Positions 11,425 through 22,450 of a DNA stretch of 64,000 nt are shown piece by piece. This stretch comes from Lucifuga dentata (lineage: Eukaryota; Chordata; Actinopteri; Ophidiiformes; Bythitidae). Within the stretch, counting starts at the first letter, position 1, and each line of letters starts with the position of its first letter. The notes under the pieces were generated by a model. That model worked only from the letters and a program-made list of their open reading frames with translations, was not told where the DNA came from and searched no databases. The position numbers and the translations under genes are program-made. The DNA is taken from NCBI GenBank assembly GCA_014773175.1, contig VXCM01003171.1:62001-126000 (forward strand). The letters are read 5' to 3'.

Positions 11425-11912
11425 GCTGGGGGGGAGAGAGAGAGAGAGAGAGAGAGAGGAATGGTGGGAGGATTGCTTAAAGAAAAACAACCTAATAACA
11501 ATGTCCATTGAAGGACTGTGTTGCTGTTTCCCTTGGGAAAGCTTAACAGTCTTTTCCTGCTATAGTGGCTTAAGACAACAGGCTGCCAGGGTGTGTTTGA
11601 GTGTGTGTGTGTGTGTGTGTGTCTGCGAGACAGAGATAAAGAGAGTGTACATGTCAGACTACATGCTTGAGGTTTGTGTGTGGTATCTGTGCGTGAGCCT
11701 GATTGTGTCTTGTGTGTGTGTGTGTGTGTGTGTTTGTGCGTGCCAGCCTTGCGTAGTAGTTCAGCAAGTTCAGCATAATTGTGTGTGTGCGTGCATGTGT
11801 GTGTGTGTGCCACCTGCAGAAAGCCACAGTGGCTTCTTAAACTGATCTGATCAAGTTTCAGCTGCAGTCATAAGTCATCATCACTCACTTAAGCTTGTGC
11901 ACACGCGCACAC

Positions 11913-11950
<38 letters not shown>
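11425..11950. repeat. GA, GT and CA microsatellite cluster
   Basis: A GA tract lies at about 11430-11458, GT tracts near 11598-11622, 11714-11734 and 11781-11810, and a CA tract at 11899-11948. The open frames on both strands are low-complexity translations. The stretch from 11950 to 12480 has no recognised feature. Confidence 0.9.
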
Positions 11951-11951
<1 letters not shown>

Positions 11952-12484
11952 TTCTCTCTTTCTCTCTCCTCAGACATCTACCCACAACACATTTATTTTA
12001 GTGACTTCAAGGGCATCAAAAGTGTCAGAGCTTAAAACCTGCCGGAGGTAAACTCAGCTTCGTTTGAAGCTGAGAGAGGAGGAACACACACACATGCACA
12101 CACCTGAAAATAAGCTTTTAACCAGGACGAAACCCAAGTCCTCACCAGCCGTCTCTTCACCCAGCTGGCTAGAAGCGATGTTATGACAAGTGAGGACAAA
12201 GGCCTTGTTGGTGTTTTACTCTGAAAAGACACGGAGAATAGGTGTAGATTGCAGCGTCTGAATGCAGAGACGGCCGTGAATAATAAGCCTGGCTGATGTT
12301 TGTTCTGCCTGAGATTTTGTTTTCATATTTGGAATGAATGAGATTTTCTCGCATTGCTGCAAAAGCAACAGTAAATATGTCACGTTGACATTCTGGGTTG
12401 AGGAAGTGCAGGCGAAAAAACAGACAGGTAGGATGTACCTGTACTTCTGCAGGTAAGAAGTATTATGTTCTGTGTGTATTATTA

Positions 12485-13030
12485 TGCTGCATTCACAGAC
12501 CTTGGAAGTCAAATTTTTCCCAGTTGGAAGCTCCACTTTCCAACCTCAAACCATTCCAGCCAAATGTAATCAAAAAAGCATGAACACCAATAAATACTGT
12601 AAAATTAATTAAACTTAGTAATAAATGCTAACTAAGGTAAAGTTAGACTACAGGACTGTTTGGTTGTGTTGTTTTACAATGATATTAATCACTGGGTATT
12701 AAACTTTGTGCAGAGAAGTAATATTCTGAAATTTACACTTACGTATCAATGGCAAACAATTATAAAAATAGATAGTTAACTTGGTGATATATTCTGACCT
12801 TTTTCTTTCAATTTCATGCAAGATAAATACTTTATTCACCTTTTAGCTGATCATTTCTATTCACAAAGCTCGCTTTCACGGCTCCGCCATGTTGAGCGAC
12901 GTCATACTCGGTAAGTCGGGGTAGATCATTTTGTCCTAATTTCCCAGCTGGAGCTCCGACTTTAAGTGCCGTTCCAACGCATTTTTCCAAGTGAGAAGTT
13001 GGAAAAATCTGAGTTCTGTTGAATGCAGCA
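12485..13030. mobile_element. PIF/Harbinger-like MITE, copy 1, with TTA duplication
   Basis: The termini are TGCTGCATTC and its exact reverse complement GAATGCAGCA, flanked on both sides by TTA (12482-12484 and 13031-13033). A 3-bp TTA/TAA duplication is the hallmark of PIF/Harbinger. The inner arms continue as related repeats (TTTTTCCCAGTTGGAAG and CTTCTCACTTGGAAAAAT regions). The body is A/T-rich and shares most of its sequence with 33178-33762. It has no transposase. A minus-strand frame containing HLEKCVG is also present in the second copy because the DNA is homologous. Confidence 0.85.
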
Positions 13031-13194
13031 TTAGTACACATCCATGTTGGGTTTGAGTCCAGCAAGAAAAAATACATTTCAATGTGTTACTAAGTGAAGA
13101 TCTGTTGATTTTCTTGATATGACGGAGTTGCAGACCTAAAATTCAGAATTACATGTAAAATGAGGAGCAATTTTGGAAAGATATTACTTTAAAA

Positions 13195-13494
13195 TTGTCT
13201 ATTTTTTTGTCTATATCTGCATCTACAACCATATCTGTTCTGCTCCTCAATGATTTTTCTGTAAATATTTCTGAACAAGAACGGATTCTGCTTGCAGCCT
13301 TAACAGCAGCTAAGAAACTGATTGCCATGATTTGGAAATCACCGGACACTCTCACTATCAGACAGTGGATGTTGAGCTTCTTGGATGTCGTTTTTCTGGA
13401 ACTTTCAACAGCACGATCCAATGGTGCTAAAGAGAACAATGTGAACATGTGGCGCTCAGCTGCCAATGTGCTATCAAATATGCTGCACAATTAA
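13195..13494 (+). pseudogene. L1-clade LINE ORF2 C-terminal remnant
   Basis: The frame ends in about 73 residues resembling the C-terminal tail of L1-type ORF2 (reverse transcriptase) proteins. It runs from EQERILLAALTAAKKLIAM through WKSP, LTIRQW, LDVVFLELSTAR and NMWRSAAN to a TAA stop. Similarity starts near 13273; the upstream 26 residues look like noise. No reverse transcriptase core is present, so this is a 5'-truncated insertion, the usual fate of LINE copies. A run of T follows the single N at 13548. The family is recognised from the motif pattern, without a search; the subfamily is unknown. Confidence 0.65.
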
Positions 13495-13664
13495 ATCTGT
13501 AATATTACTTCTGATATACATATAATGTATGGATGAGACAGATAAGCNTTTTTTTTTTTTTTTTTAAATATTTGAATTTATGTTATTGGTTGGTTTGATT
13601 ATGTCATATATAGATACAAAATTTAATAAAAACTTGATCACAAAAAGAATTAAAATGAGGAACT

Positions 13665-14125
13665 ACAAACTACCAGAACTTTCCAGAACAGGAACCTAGC
13701 GGCTCTCTCCATCTCATTTCAGGTACCGCGACAATTCTGGAAATTAGAGGAAGTGACGTCAATTGCGACATCGAAACAAAGGACGGAATCGGTGAGAGTT
13801 TTATTGCTCTGCTTTGTTTCTTTGTGAATATCCTGGTGTTGGTGAAGAGATTTCAAGGAGAAAACTTGAGAAATTGCTAATGCTGTCGCTAATGTGTTTC
13901 CAAATGTCTTTAAGGGTCCTGAAAGCTTGCTGTTGCTGTTCAGTTTGTGTTTTATTGGGTTTGGGGAAGTCTTATGAGTTCCACCAGCAGGTCCTGAACA
14001 ACTGAAGTGTGTCTAATCCTAAAATAATGGTCCAGAAACTACAATTTGCTACTAAAATAAGTCCTGGTTCCTTGATGCAAAAGGAAGAAAAGTTCCTGAT
14101 TCCTGAAAAAGTTCTTAAGGTGTGA
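13665..14125. repeat. Dispersed repeat family E, copy 2 (remnant)
   Basis: The segment begins with AGAACTTTCCAGAACAGGAAC and ends with GTTCCTGATTCCTGAAAAAG, so inverted GGAAC-type ends frame it. It shares short blocks with 8735-9180 and 38940-39460. Internal frames are short and unrecognised. The boundaries are approximate. Confidence 0.35.
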
Positions 14126-14362
14126 AATCTGCCATGTTTACACAGTATTTATACATTAATTGGAATAAAGCTAATCAAAGATAAAATGATAGTGATCTGT
14201 GTGAATATTATGTTTACACACCATTTAAAAAATTCATGTACTGTCTTAAATTCTAGTATAACTGCAGTTTTAACATGCATGAAAACGTGCTTTGTGACAG
14301 GAAACTCCGCTGCAAATTCCACAAAGAAAAGCCCTGACGGCGCTGTGTCGCACTAAAACACA

Positions 14363-14435
14363 TGCCCCATGTGAGGCTCGAACTCACAACTTTCAGATTA
14401 TGAGACTGACGCGCTGCCTACTGAGCCAACGAGGC
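14363..14435 (-). tRNA. tRNA-Met (CAT), copy 2
   Basis: A 73-base minus-strand elongator tRNA-Met with anticodon CAT, intact T-loop TTCGAGC and discriminator A. Differences from the canonical 16655 copy: G12 is T, leaving a T-C mismatch in the D stem; the variable loop reads AAGTT instead of AGGTC; and acceptor pair 6-67 becomes G-T. The TTTT terminator is at 14355-14358. The 5' end lies only 4 bp from a family A MITE that begins at 14440, so the native upstream region has been replaced. Internal A and B boxes could still support transcription. Function is uncertain. Confidence 0.85.
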
Positions 14436-14439
14436 CTGG

Positions 14440-14995
14440 TTAAAAGGGCCATACCAGTGGTTTTGCACGTTTGAGCCCAATAAATATAATCCGTGTACAT
14501 GTTACTGACAACCATTTTCCAAAACGTAGTACTGGAGTGGTAAATGCTAGAACTGTTTTTCCAACTTTCCACACTGTCATAGGTTTCAGTTCATTACAGT
14601 ATGCTATAAAAATCAACTTGTAGAGACTTGAAATATTCTCTAGATAACAGCAAACAAGACAACGATGACACTTTTTAGTCTTAGTAACTTTATTTAACTG
14701 GTCCAACACAGAGCTGCATGGAAGAAAATAGTCCCAGGAGAAACGGCTTTTGCAAAGAAATTTTAAAAAACGACCGTCCTTTCTATATTTGGACATACCT
14801 GAGCAGGCAAAACATTGCATTTTTAGGTGGATTATGGCCTGAGCATTTGATTTTGAAAGATTAGAAGATTTGGCAAAATAATACAAAAACTAAAATATGG
14901 CTTTATGTTTTGGAAAATGATTGTCAGTAATGTAACTTGTATGAGGGTAATATTTATTGGGCTTAAACATGAAAATCACCGGTATTACCCTTTAA
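14440..14995 (+). mobile_element. MITE family A, diverged subfamily copy
   Basis: TTAA at 14440-14443 and 14992-14995 bounds an element starting TTAAAAGGGCCATACCAG and ending CCGGTATTACCCTTTAA. It keeps family A landmarks: GTTTGAGCCCAATAAATA, TAAAAATCAACTTGTAGAG, TTGATTTTGAAAGATTAGAAG and TTTTGGAAAATGATTGTCAG. The middle differs from the other copies. It sits 4 bp upstream of tRNA-Met copy 2. The same GGGCC/CCCAATAAATA variant recurs in the end fragments at 21201, 34056 and 62066, which suggests a separate subfamily. Confidence 0.8.
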
Positions 14996-15439
14996 ATACA
15001 GGACCTGCACAATCTGGAGACAACTGCTGAGCAACTGTACTGCCTGAGGAATGCTTTTCTACAAGCTCCATAAATGACATGAATTTTGCGTGTTAGATTA
15101 GAGAGGGTTACGTTTAGGTGGAAGATTATACTGCAATTCATCGTGTAGAGTATCATCAAAGGTTTAAAGCGAATGCAAACATACTGAGTGTAAATCAGCC
15201 TGGAAAAGACCATTGGCTAAATTTATAATTGTAAATAATTTAAATCTGTTTTTACCAGGAAATTATTCCACTGAGCTTCAACTCTTGTCTGATTGGCCAA
15301 GATGTCTGAAAAACAGAACACCAGAAACATCAAAGAACATAACATAAGCTACATTCAGTTTAGGCTACAAAACAAGCAATTTACAGTATCTAATACATCC
15401 TTAATCTAAGATTTAAAGTGCTCCTGCCAAATTCGAGAT

Positions 15440-15595
15440 GTTATCTTAAAGCTGTGTCCCATGAATGGCTGCCTGGAAGGAACAATGCATGATGAAGGCC
15501 AAATAAGAGCAGGATGCTTTGGAGAGCAGCCTGCCGTAATATATTCATGCGCTTTAGCCGTTTGGCGAGAATATAAACAGCCCCTGTTTTGTTTT
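15440..15595. other. CNE-like block with SOX/octamer-like motif
   Basis: A short, mixed-composition stretch contains GGAACAATGCATGATGAAGG near 15478 and GTAATATATTCATGCGC near 15536. AACAATGCAT resembles a SOX core next to a POU-like half site. Simple A/T-rich DNA surrounds it on both sides. No coding frame is credible. It is a regulatory candidate by motif texture only. Confidence 0.3.
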
Positions 15596-16031
15596 TGCTT
15601 TTTTTTTTTTGTTTTTTTAATCTTTTGCATAAATTACATTTCAGTCACAGATTTCAGATGCTTTTTTTTAAAAGAAAAATACCAGCAGGGCATTTGGTGT
15701 CACTTCCAGCTGTTGTTAAGACATTTTGAAGACTCCTTAAAACACTTTTCTAAACAGCTGGATTGAAAAATATTCAGTCTGCTTCAAGGTAAATTATATT
15801 TTTAAACAGATATCATGGTATCAGAAACAGAAACCTTAGCGTGTCAAAAATCTGTACAATATATTTCTACCCATCTCATACCATTACTTGATTTGATGCT
15901 AAATACATATGGAAACATTTGAATAAATCCCAGTTTAACTTCTGAAAGCCTTTTAAGGAAGTAAAGTAGGTTTGTGCAGCCAGATATACAGGAAGGACAT
16001 GTAAACTTTACCCAACCAATTTCAACCACTC

Positions 16032-16626
16032 TTAAAGGACCATACCGTCCATTTTGCATGTTTGAGCCTAATATACTGTGTTCAATTTTCATACATGTAA
16101 CGTTACTGACAATCATTTCCCAAAGTATACTACTGGAACAGTGAAATAAAAATGTTTTTCCTACCTTCCAGACTGCCATTGGTTTCAGTTCATTCTGGTA
16201 CGCTATTAAAAGCAACTTATTGATACTTGAAATGTTCTTGGGATAGGTAATCCATCATCGCCAACAAGATGTGTATTCAGGATTTTTTTTCAAAGTTACG
16301 TAATTTTAGCATTTAAACGCAATAAAAAGTGCAGAGTGAATGTATGTCTGCACTGGGGAATATAGTCCCAAAAGAAGACCTGTGTTTATGGAAAAATTTA
16401 AAGGACCATGACTTCATAAGGCTGTGTAACTATTAGCAGGAGAAACATGGATTTTTAAGGTGGGTGTATCACTTGAATATTTGATTTTGAAAGATTAAGA
16501 GATTTTGCAAAATATCAGGAAAGCTGACAGTTTTATCCTTCGAGAAATGATTGTCAGCAACGTAACATGTATGAAAATTGAATATATTAGGCTCAAACAT
16601 GCAAAATGGATGGTATGGTCCTTTAA
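16032..16626 (+). mobile_element. MITE family A, copy 3 (cleanest full copy)
   Basis: 595 bp from TTAAAGGACCATACCGTCC to GATGGTATGGTCCTTTAA, with TTAA at each end and no N inside. It is the best reference copy in the window. The internal TTAAAGGACC is at 16398-16407 in the same orientation as the left end. The right end lies 28 bp from the 3' end of tRNA-Met copy 3 and 20 bp beyond its terminator. It is non-coding. Confidence 0.9.
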
Positions 16627-16654
16627 GACAACAGCGCAAACTACTAAAAACACA

Positions 16655-16727
16655 TGCCCCGTGTGAGGCTCGAACTCACGACCTTCAGATTATGAGACTG
16701 ACGCGCTGCCTACTGCGCCAACGAGGC
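16655..16727 (-). tRNA. tRNA-Met (CAT), copy 3, canonical
   Basis: This is the best copy: 73 bases, acceptor GCCTCGT pairing with ACGGGGC, D stem GCGC/GCGC, anticodon loop CTCATAA, T arm GTGAG-TTCGAGC-CTCAC and discriminator A. The Pol III A box (TGGCGCAGTAGG) and B box (GTTCGAGCC) are intact. A TTTTT terminator follows at 16646-16650. It delivers methionine at internal AUG codons; the initiator tRNA has a different sequence. Expected to be functional. Confidence 0.97.
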
Positions 16728-17630
16728 TGATGTTGTTTCAAGTATCATACATTTTTGGAAATTGGAACATTTAGCTTTACTCTTCATACTGTAGCCCTGC
16801 TTATATGTATAATGCTGGCCAATGTATATGTCTTACAGTATTAACAGGAGTACAGACAAATACTCAGAGTTTAGTGTGCATGTAAACATACGTTGGTTCA
16901 GTTTGCAGTTCAGCTTCGGTGAACTTTGACCCTATAAATCAACTATCGCAAACTGTCATAACAGATATTTTCTGAGGCATGGCTTAGGGAGTTTTTTTTT
17001 TCAGATGTATTTCCATTAGTTTTCTCTTCTTATTCTCTTTGGTTGCATTTACTCATCAACTCTGAACATAGTCGAGCAGCAAAGTTGCCGCCTTCAGATC
17101 AAAATGTCGTCAGATCGATTCTCGGCTGACACAAATAGGTCACAGACACTTATAGAATAAGTGAGAAATGTGGTGTCAAACAATGGAATAACAAATGTGG
17201 TCTTAAACTGGGAAATCAAGGTATCACAACAAAATGGTTCAAAGGTTGAAAAAACAAGGTCACTCAAAAAATCTGAAAAAGGGTAATACACTAAAAAAAT
17301 TAATAAAAAAACTAATAATCAAAATCAGCAACTAAAAGAACACTGGTACAAACAAAAATTAAAGGTGAAAAACAACAAATTTTCAAACAAAAAACACAGA
17401 ATAAAAAAGAAACCCAAAGTGTTTTTTCTATTTTGATGAACTGGAAGTTCTTCAGTAATAATCAGTGATACTTTAATGCAAAATGCATAACAAAGTATGA
17501 TGTGGACAGACAGATCCGGTAGCTTCCACAAAGATCAAATACACTAAAAAAACAAAACAAAACAGAATGATTAAAGAATAAAAGCTTAATTAAAGTGCAA
17601 CTTCAGTAACTGCTGCTGCTCTAAAACACA

Positions 17631-17703
17631 TGCCCCGTGTGAGGCTCGAACTCACGACCTTCAGATTATGAGACTGACGTGCTGCCTACTGCGCCAACGA
17701 GGC
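17631..17703 (-). tRNA. tRNA-Met (CAT), copy 4
   Basis: A 73-base minus-strand tRNA-Met matching the canonical copy except for one base: the 3' D-stem strand reads GCAC instead of GCGC, giving a C11-A24 mismatch. A box, B box, anticodon CAT and acceptor pairs are intact. The TTTT terminator is at 17623-17626. The 3' flank (TGTGTTTTAG on the gene strand) is shared with copy 2 and nearly with copy 3 (one extra T), indicating duplication including flank. Likely transcribed. Confidence 0.92.
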
Positions 17704-19103
17704 CTATGAGGCGTAGGAGCTCCAAAAATCCACAGAAAGAAAACTACATACTCAACTTCATCTTGAACCGCTCACACAGACCACAAACGAGACAAGTTGG
17801 GTTTCATTTGATTTAGCTTAAGATTTAACTCAATTAATTATTGCATATTGAACGGTGGCGTCGTTATCATTTTGGTGGTGCACCGTAAAGTCCCCTGGTA
17901 AATATTAACAGAGCTTCAGATAACGGTTATTGAATTGCAAGCTTCCTGTAATATCATACGCACCACACAGTGTTGAATAAGCTTTAATCCTTGATGTTAA
18001 GAAGGATACTGTAGTAATTTAATTTTAATAAACATACTAAATTTGAGCAGCACCACTGTAATCATTTCAGCCTTTCACAACAAGAAATCCACGGTCAGTC
18101 TATTATATTGCAATCCTGAATTTATTTAATCATAAAATAACTTAATCAGAGTATTCAGAGCTGTTTAGTGTAATTTGGTGTATATTAGCAACACCATATT
18201 TACCATATTTCACTTCTAAAGTACAGTTTTTAACATTAGCTGAGTCGTTACTGCTAATACTATTGAACTGTAGCACGTACATGATTTAGATAGATCCCTT
18301 ACTTTGACAGTTTCATTATTAGGTTTAGTCTGAGGTATTGCTTTTCCAACCATCAGCCCTCAGGGATTTTTAGTTTTATAGATTTTATTTCCTTCCTCTG
18401 AAGCCTTTGCTTTCAGCAGTGTTTGCTATCTGACTTTCTTAAAAACATTTAAGCAGATTTCCGTGAAATTTGGCGGACAGTTAGGCTCTTTGCCAAGAAA
18501 TAACTGATTAGATTTAGGTGATGATCTGGATCTGGAGTTAGTTTTGCTCTTTAAGACATCACTATGAAACTCTTTGTGACAGAGAACTGATTTCAAATCC
18601 TGAAGGGATGTGAGCTGTGTTTGGGGAAACTGCTGTAGCTAACGTACGGTTAGCCAAATGACAATGTGTTTCCTCAAGTAAACAATTCAATGCTGTGACT
18701 CAAAATGTTGAGCATAGGCAGAAAACTTGGAGCCAAAAGAGGAAGAGCAGGAGGAAGACGAAGAAACTTGCACTAGTTTTGTCTGTAAAAGTTCTGTTTT
18801 AGTACTACAGGCAGCCACTGGGTTGCTTACAGTTAGCCGGAGAAGCTAACAGTTCATTCGTAACGTTAGCAAAACGGCTGTGGAGGAAGCTAAAACTCAG
18901 TCGGTGATGTTATAATTGTCCAAAATGTAGGTAGACTAAAACCTAGTTCAGTAGTGGAGTCAATAAAAGCGAATAAATAAATGATAAAAAATAAAATTAA
19001 AGCAAGATAAAGTAAAAACAGAAAACATACCAAATGGATGATGCACCTAGCAAGCTAGCAACAGATGTACACATACTCCAAACTATAACCTCTGGACACT
19101 AAA
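17704..19103. other. A/T-rich spacer without recognised features
   Basis: The stretch contains ordinary A/T-rich DNA with scattered GTTAGC words, for example near 18650 and 18840, and a purine-rich patch near 18735-18770. I see no gene, tRNA or complete repeat element. Confidence 0.6.
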
Positions 19104-19104
19104 G

Positions 19105-19161
<57 letters not shown>

Positions 19162-19216
19162 NNNNNNNNNNNNNNNNNNNNNNNNNNNNNNNNNNNNNNN
19201 NNNNNNNNNNNNNNNN

Positions 19217-19254
<38 letters not shown>

Positions 19255-19258
19255 TATA
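19104..19258. repeat. Poly(A) tract, 55-base gap and (TA)n
   Basis: A long A run (19105-19161) meets a gap of 55 N (19162-19216). It is followed by more A and a TA repeat to 19258. Translations across it are artefacts. Confidence 0.97.
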
Positions 19259-19519
19259 AACGGTGCAGTTTTCTTTTAGGTTGCAAATAAAAGCTGAATT
19301 CAACAAAAAGTAAAATGATGAAAAAAAAAAACTTCAGGGTTAAAGAGCTGAGAGTTTCCCATGAGGGTCGAAATGCCATATCAGAGGCTCTCCATCCTGA
19401 ACAAAACAAATTTTGGCAATGAAAAGTCAAAACCCTGTTCATAATTATCATTTCAGCCTTCAGCGAACTTTCCTGGTAAATAACAGCAGCGAGTCGCCTA
19501 TCTACACTCATTATTTTTC

Positions 19520-19730
19520 ATCTTCCACACATACCTGAGGTGCAACGAGGGGTAATCTCTGACAGATGTGGCAGGGAAATGAAAACACCGTGGCGTTAGC
19601 GGGGGGGCTACGTGACCTGTCAGAGCCGCGTCTGCTGTGGAATGCCACGAGGACGGTTCTTCTAACAGGTTAATTGGCTGTTCCCACCCCAAACATCCTA
19701 TCCTAGATAGCCTGGTGCCGTGAAGACATC
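19520..19730. other. CNE-like non-coding block
   Basis: A GC-richer island contains GGGGTAATCTCTGACAGATG near 19549, CTACGTGACCTGTCAGAG near 19608 and AACAGGTTAATTGGCTG near 19664. TGACAG is a TALE-homeodomain-like core. No frame or splice structure is seen. Regulatory role is inferred from texture. Confidence 0.25.
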
Positions 19731-20252
19731 TTGTGACATCCAGCGTTCCAGACCAGTGACTTAGCCTTTCTTTTCCACCCCCACCTGCTTACCACAAGGC
19801 AACACACACAACACACACACACACTCATGCTGACAGGGTCCACTCTGTCTGGCCCCCAGCTGTTTAGCCACAGATGGGTGGCTTCCTGTCAGAGTCTTTT
19901 CCAGATGTAAAGGGTTTTATTCTCCTTTCTTTCACCGCCTTTCTTCTCCTCCTCTCTTTCCCTCCCCTGAAGTGTTTCGTGTGTCTGTCCCAAATCATCA
20001 AAGCTTATAGGCTTTTTCTTCCACTTTCTTTTATTTTCTGCTTTTCTCACTCAGCCGTTTTCACTCTAAAAATATATGTTTCATAGTTTCAACCCTTGAT
20101 TCCCAAAGCCCAAACCAAATCCCTAATATTTTCCACAACTGCTGGCATCCACATCAGAATAATAAACCCCATATGAGACATGGCAATTTACTGCAAAACA
20201 CCTGATGCATTTGCACAGCAATATGTACTCAATAAGGAAATTTACATTTTGC

Positions 20253-20257
<5 letters not shown>

Positions 20258-20287
<30 letters not shown>
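20258..20287. repeat. Poly(A) tract
   Basis: A run of about 30 A on the plus strand. No LINE or SINE body is recognised 5' of it, so it may be a simple tract. Confidence 0.9.
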
Positions 20288-20290
<3 letters not shown>

Positions 20291-20438
20291 AGGTTTGATC
20301 CCTGTAAAAAGTAGCGTTTCCATAAGGACTTGAGCACAGTATTAAAACCATTTTCCTTCCTTTATGAGATATGAACATCAAAATTCTTAAATAAAAACCA
20401 CATTTTAGCGAAATCACTCTAACCTGCTAATTTTATCA

Positions 20439-20561
20439 CGGGCCTTGACCTTTTTTTTTTCCCTGTCTTCCTCTCTCCTGCACTCCTCCTTCCCATCTCN
20501 CGGGCCTTGACCTTTTTTTTTTCCCTGTCTTCCTCTCTCCTGCACTCCTCCTTCCCATCTC
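20439..20561. other. Single-N junction with 61-bp duplicated flanks
   Basis: Positions 20439-20499 and 20501-20561 are identical around N 20500. The sequence is pyrimidine-rich and continues as a CT-rich tract to about 20640. Confidence 0.9.
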
Positions 20562-20993
20562 TTTTCTCCTCCTATTCTGTCTCATTCCATCCCTCCTTCT
20601 GCTTCTCCTCCTCCTCTCATTTCTTTTATCTTCTCATCCCTCTTCAGGATAAGGAGTCACAGACGGGCACGCTCTGGCATATGCCTGAACAATAGCCACG
20701 AGTGTTAAAATATTAACTTGCTCTACCTCATTAAGGCTCTCTAAGTCATAAATCCCTTCTGTGAGGTAGTACCATAAACCAGGGGCCACCCCTCGGCCCC
20801 CCTGCCTGGCCATGATGCTCCTCGTCGGGCTAAAGCACCAGCAGGATGTGCCCCCCTCCTGGAGCCTTCACAAAAACCAGTATGGCATCGTTAATGGTGC
20901 ATGCTGGCTTACGATTGACCTGCAGCTTAGCAGGAGAAGCATGATGAAAAGGCGTCTATACAAACTACGGGGGGCCCCAGTGATTTGTGTAGA

Positions 20994-20995
<2 letters not shown>

Positions 20996-21034
<39 letters not shown>

Positions 21035-21073
21035 TGTGGCCTGTTTTTGTGGCGTGTGCATGTGTGTGTTCAG
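20996..21073. repeat. (GT)n microsatellite
   Basis: A GT tract near 20998-21028 is followed by interrupted GT-rich sequence. The surrounding open frames on both strands are low-complexity. Confidence 0.93.
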
Positions 21074-21200
21074 GTGACCACACTAAAGTGTTAGGTGGAT
21101 GTGGAGTCTCTGAAGTGTGTACTTGTTCATGTTAAGTGGGTAAGGAGGTAAAAGTTACAAATTAATTTACAATTTAAATACTTAAATAGATAATAAGTAT

Positions 21201-21266
21201 TTAAAGGGCCATACTGGTGGTTTTACATGTCTGAGCCCATTTAATTCTACTTGGCAACCATTTTCT
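21201..21266 (+). mobile_element. MITE family A end fragment
   Basis: TTAAAGGGCCATACTGGTGG and a following TCTGAGCCCATTTAA match the left end of the diverged subfamily at 14440. No right end follows, so this is a truncated insertion. Confidence 0.65.
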
Positions 21267-21559
21267 GTGCATAAAATTAAACAAAACCCAGTGTTTTGCA
21301 GTATCAGAAACTACTGTCTTCGTTTTCAGGTAGGAAATGAAGATTATAGGTGACAGAATGAATACGTGGATAAATCTACGAATTTTGGTGTTATTCACAT
21401 CATAGAACAAAAATCTTAAGTTGCTCAACATACGAATCTCTCAAAAACTACAAAGAAAATCATTGTCTTTTCTAAATGTTTCATTATCCTTGTTTAACCT
21501 CGCTGACTCAAAAAAATGAATCTATTCCTCTAAATCCTCTCAGTGCTTGTACTGTGTCT

Positions 21560-22060
21560 AACATAACAGCTGTCCTTTCAAAAACACTTTACTCTCACCC
21601 TCTTCCCTCCTTCATCTGTCTCTTCTCTCCGTCACTCCTCCTTTCTCCTCCTCTCCCCTGTCACTGATCCCTGCTCTTTGTGAGGCTCCTTCCCCTCTCC
21701 AGGAGCCATTGCTAGGGGATTAACTCCCCAAGTGTCAATCAATACTGTTTTCCTTTCTCTTTCTCTCCCCTCCACCACCTCCACTTTCCTCCCTTTCACC
21801 AGTCATTTAATTGAACGGCGAGATGGAGGAGGATGAGGAGGAGGAGGATGCATGGTGGCGTTTTTTTCCCCTTTCCATCCCAACATTTGATTCCTTCTTT
21901 CCTTTTTTCCTCCTGCTCTGCCACATGTGAGGCTGTTTGCTCAGCTCTGGGTCGCTGGGTTTGGAAATGGAGAGATGGAAATGAAAGGGAAGAAGGAGAA
22001 AAGAGATGCCAGGAAGGCTAAATAGATGGAGGGAGACAAGAAGAGAGAGCGCAGGAGAAG
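21560..22060. other. Pyrimidine- and purine-rich tracts
   Basis: CT-rich DNA (about 21590-21810) switches near 21820 to GA-rich DNA (GGAGGATGAGGAGGAGGAGG) and again near 21960-22060. Such strand asymmetry can form triplex structure. No gene is recognised. Confidence 0.6.
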
Positions 22061-22189
22061 GTGTAAAAGTTTAATAAACACCAAGACCTCTAACCTGCTT
22101 TAGAAGGATGAGGGTGGTGTGTTGCATACCTGTTTATTTTATTACCCATGCGTGTGTGCGTGCACGTGTATGTAACCCAGCGACTTTTC

Positions 22190-22450
22190 TTTTCCACCTC
22201 ACTCTGTTGTCCTCCATAAACACGTCTTTTTTGGCCAGGCAGCGAGATTTGTTTTCAATTCTTCACCGTGATGAACGAGATCGTCTCTATTAATATGCCT
22301 ATGATTTGCTCGCACGTATTTCCTCATACGAGCGTGACAAGGTGTAAATCCGGCTGCTGTGATAGCTTACAGTACACATGAGGCGGATAGCGTCTGGGAG
22401 TGTGAGCGAATGGAACCCTTATCTCCATTTCTGCTGTCATGGGAGAAGCA
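22190..22450. other. CNE-like non-coding block
   Basis: The block contains CTATTAATATGCCTATGATT near 22287, CGCACGTATTTCCTCATACG near 22311 and GTGATAGCTTACAGTACAC near 22359. It is mixed in composition, repeat-free and lacks a coding frame. A regulatory role is suspected from texture only. Confidence 0.25.

Noticed and set aside
12832..13077. Minus-strand frame shared with 33581-33763 (LEKCVG motif), which might suggest a protein family
   Set aside because: The similarity follows from both lying in the same non-coding Harbinger-like MITE; the frames differ in length and start.
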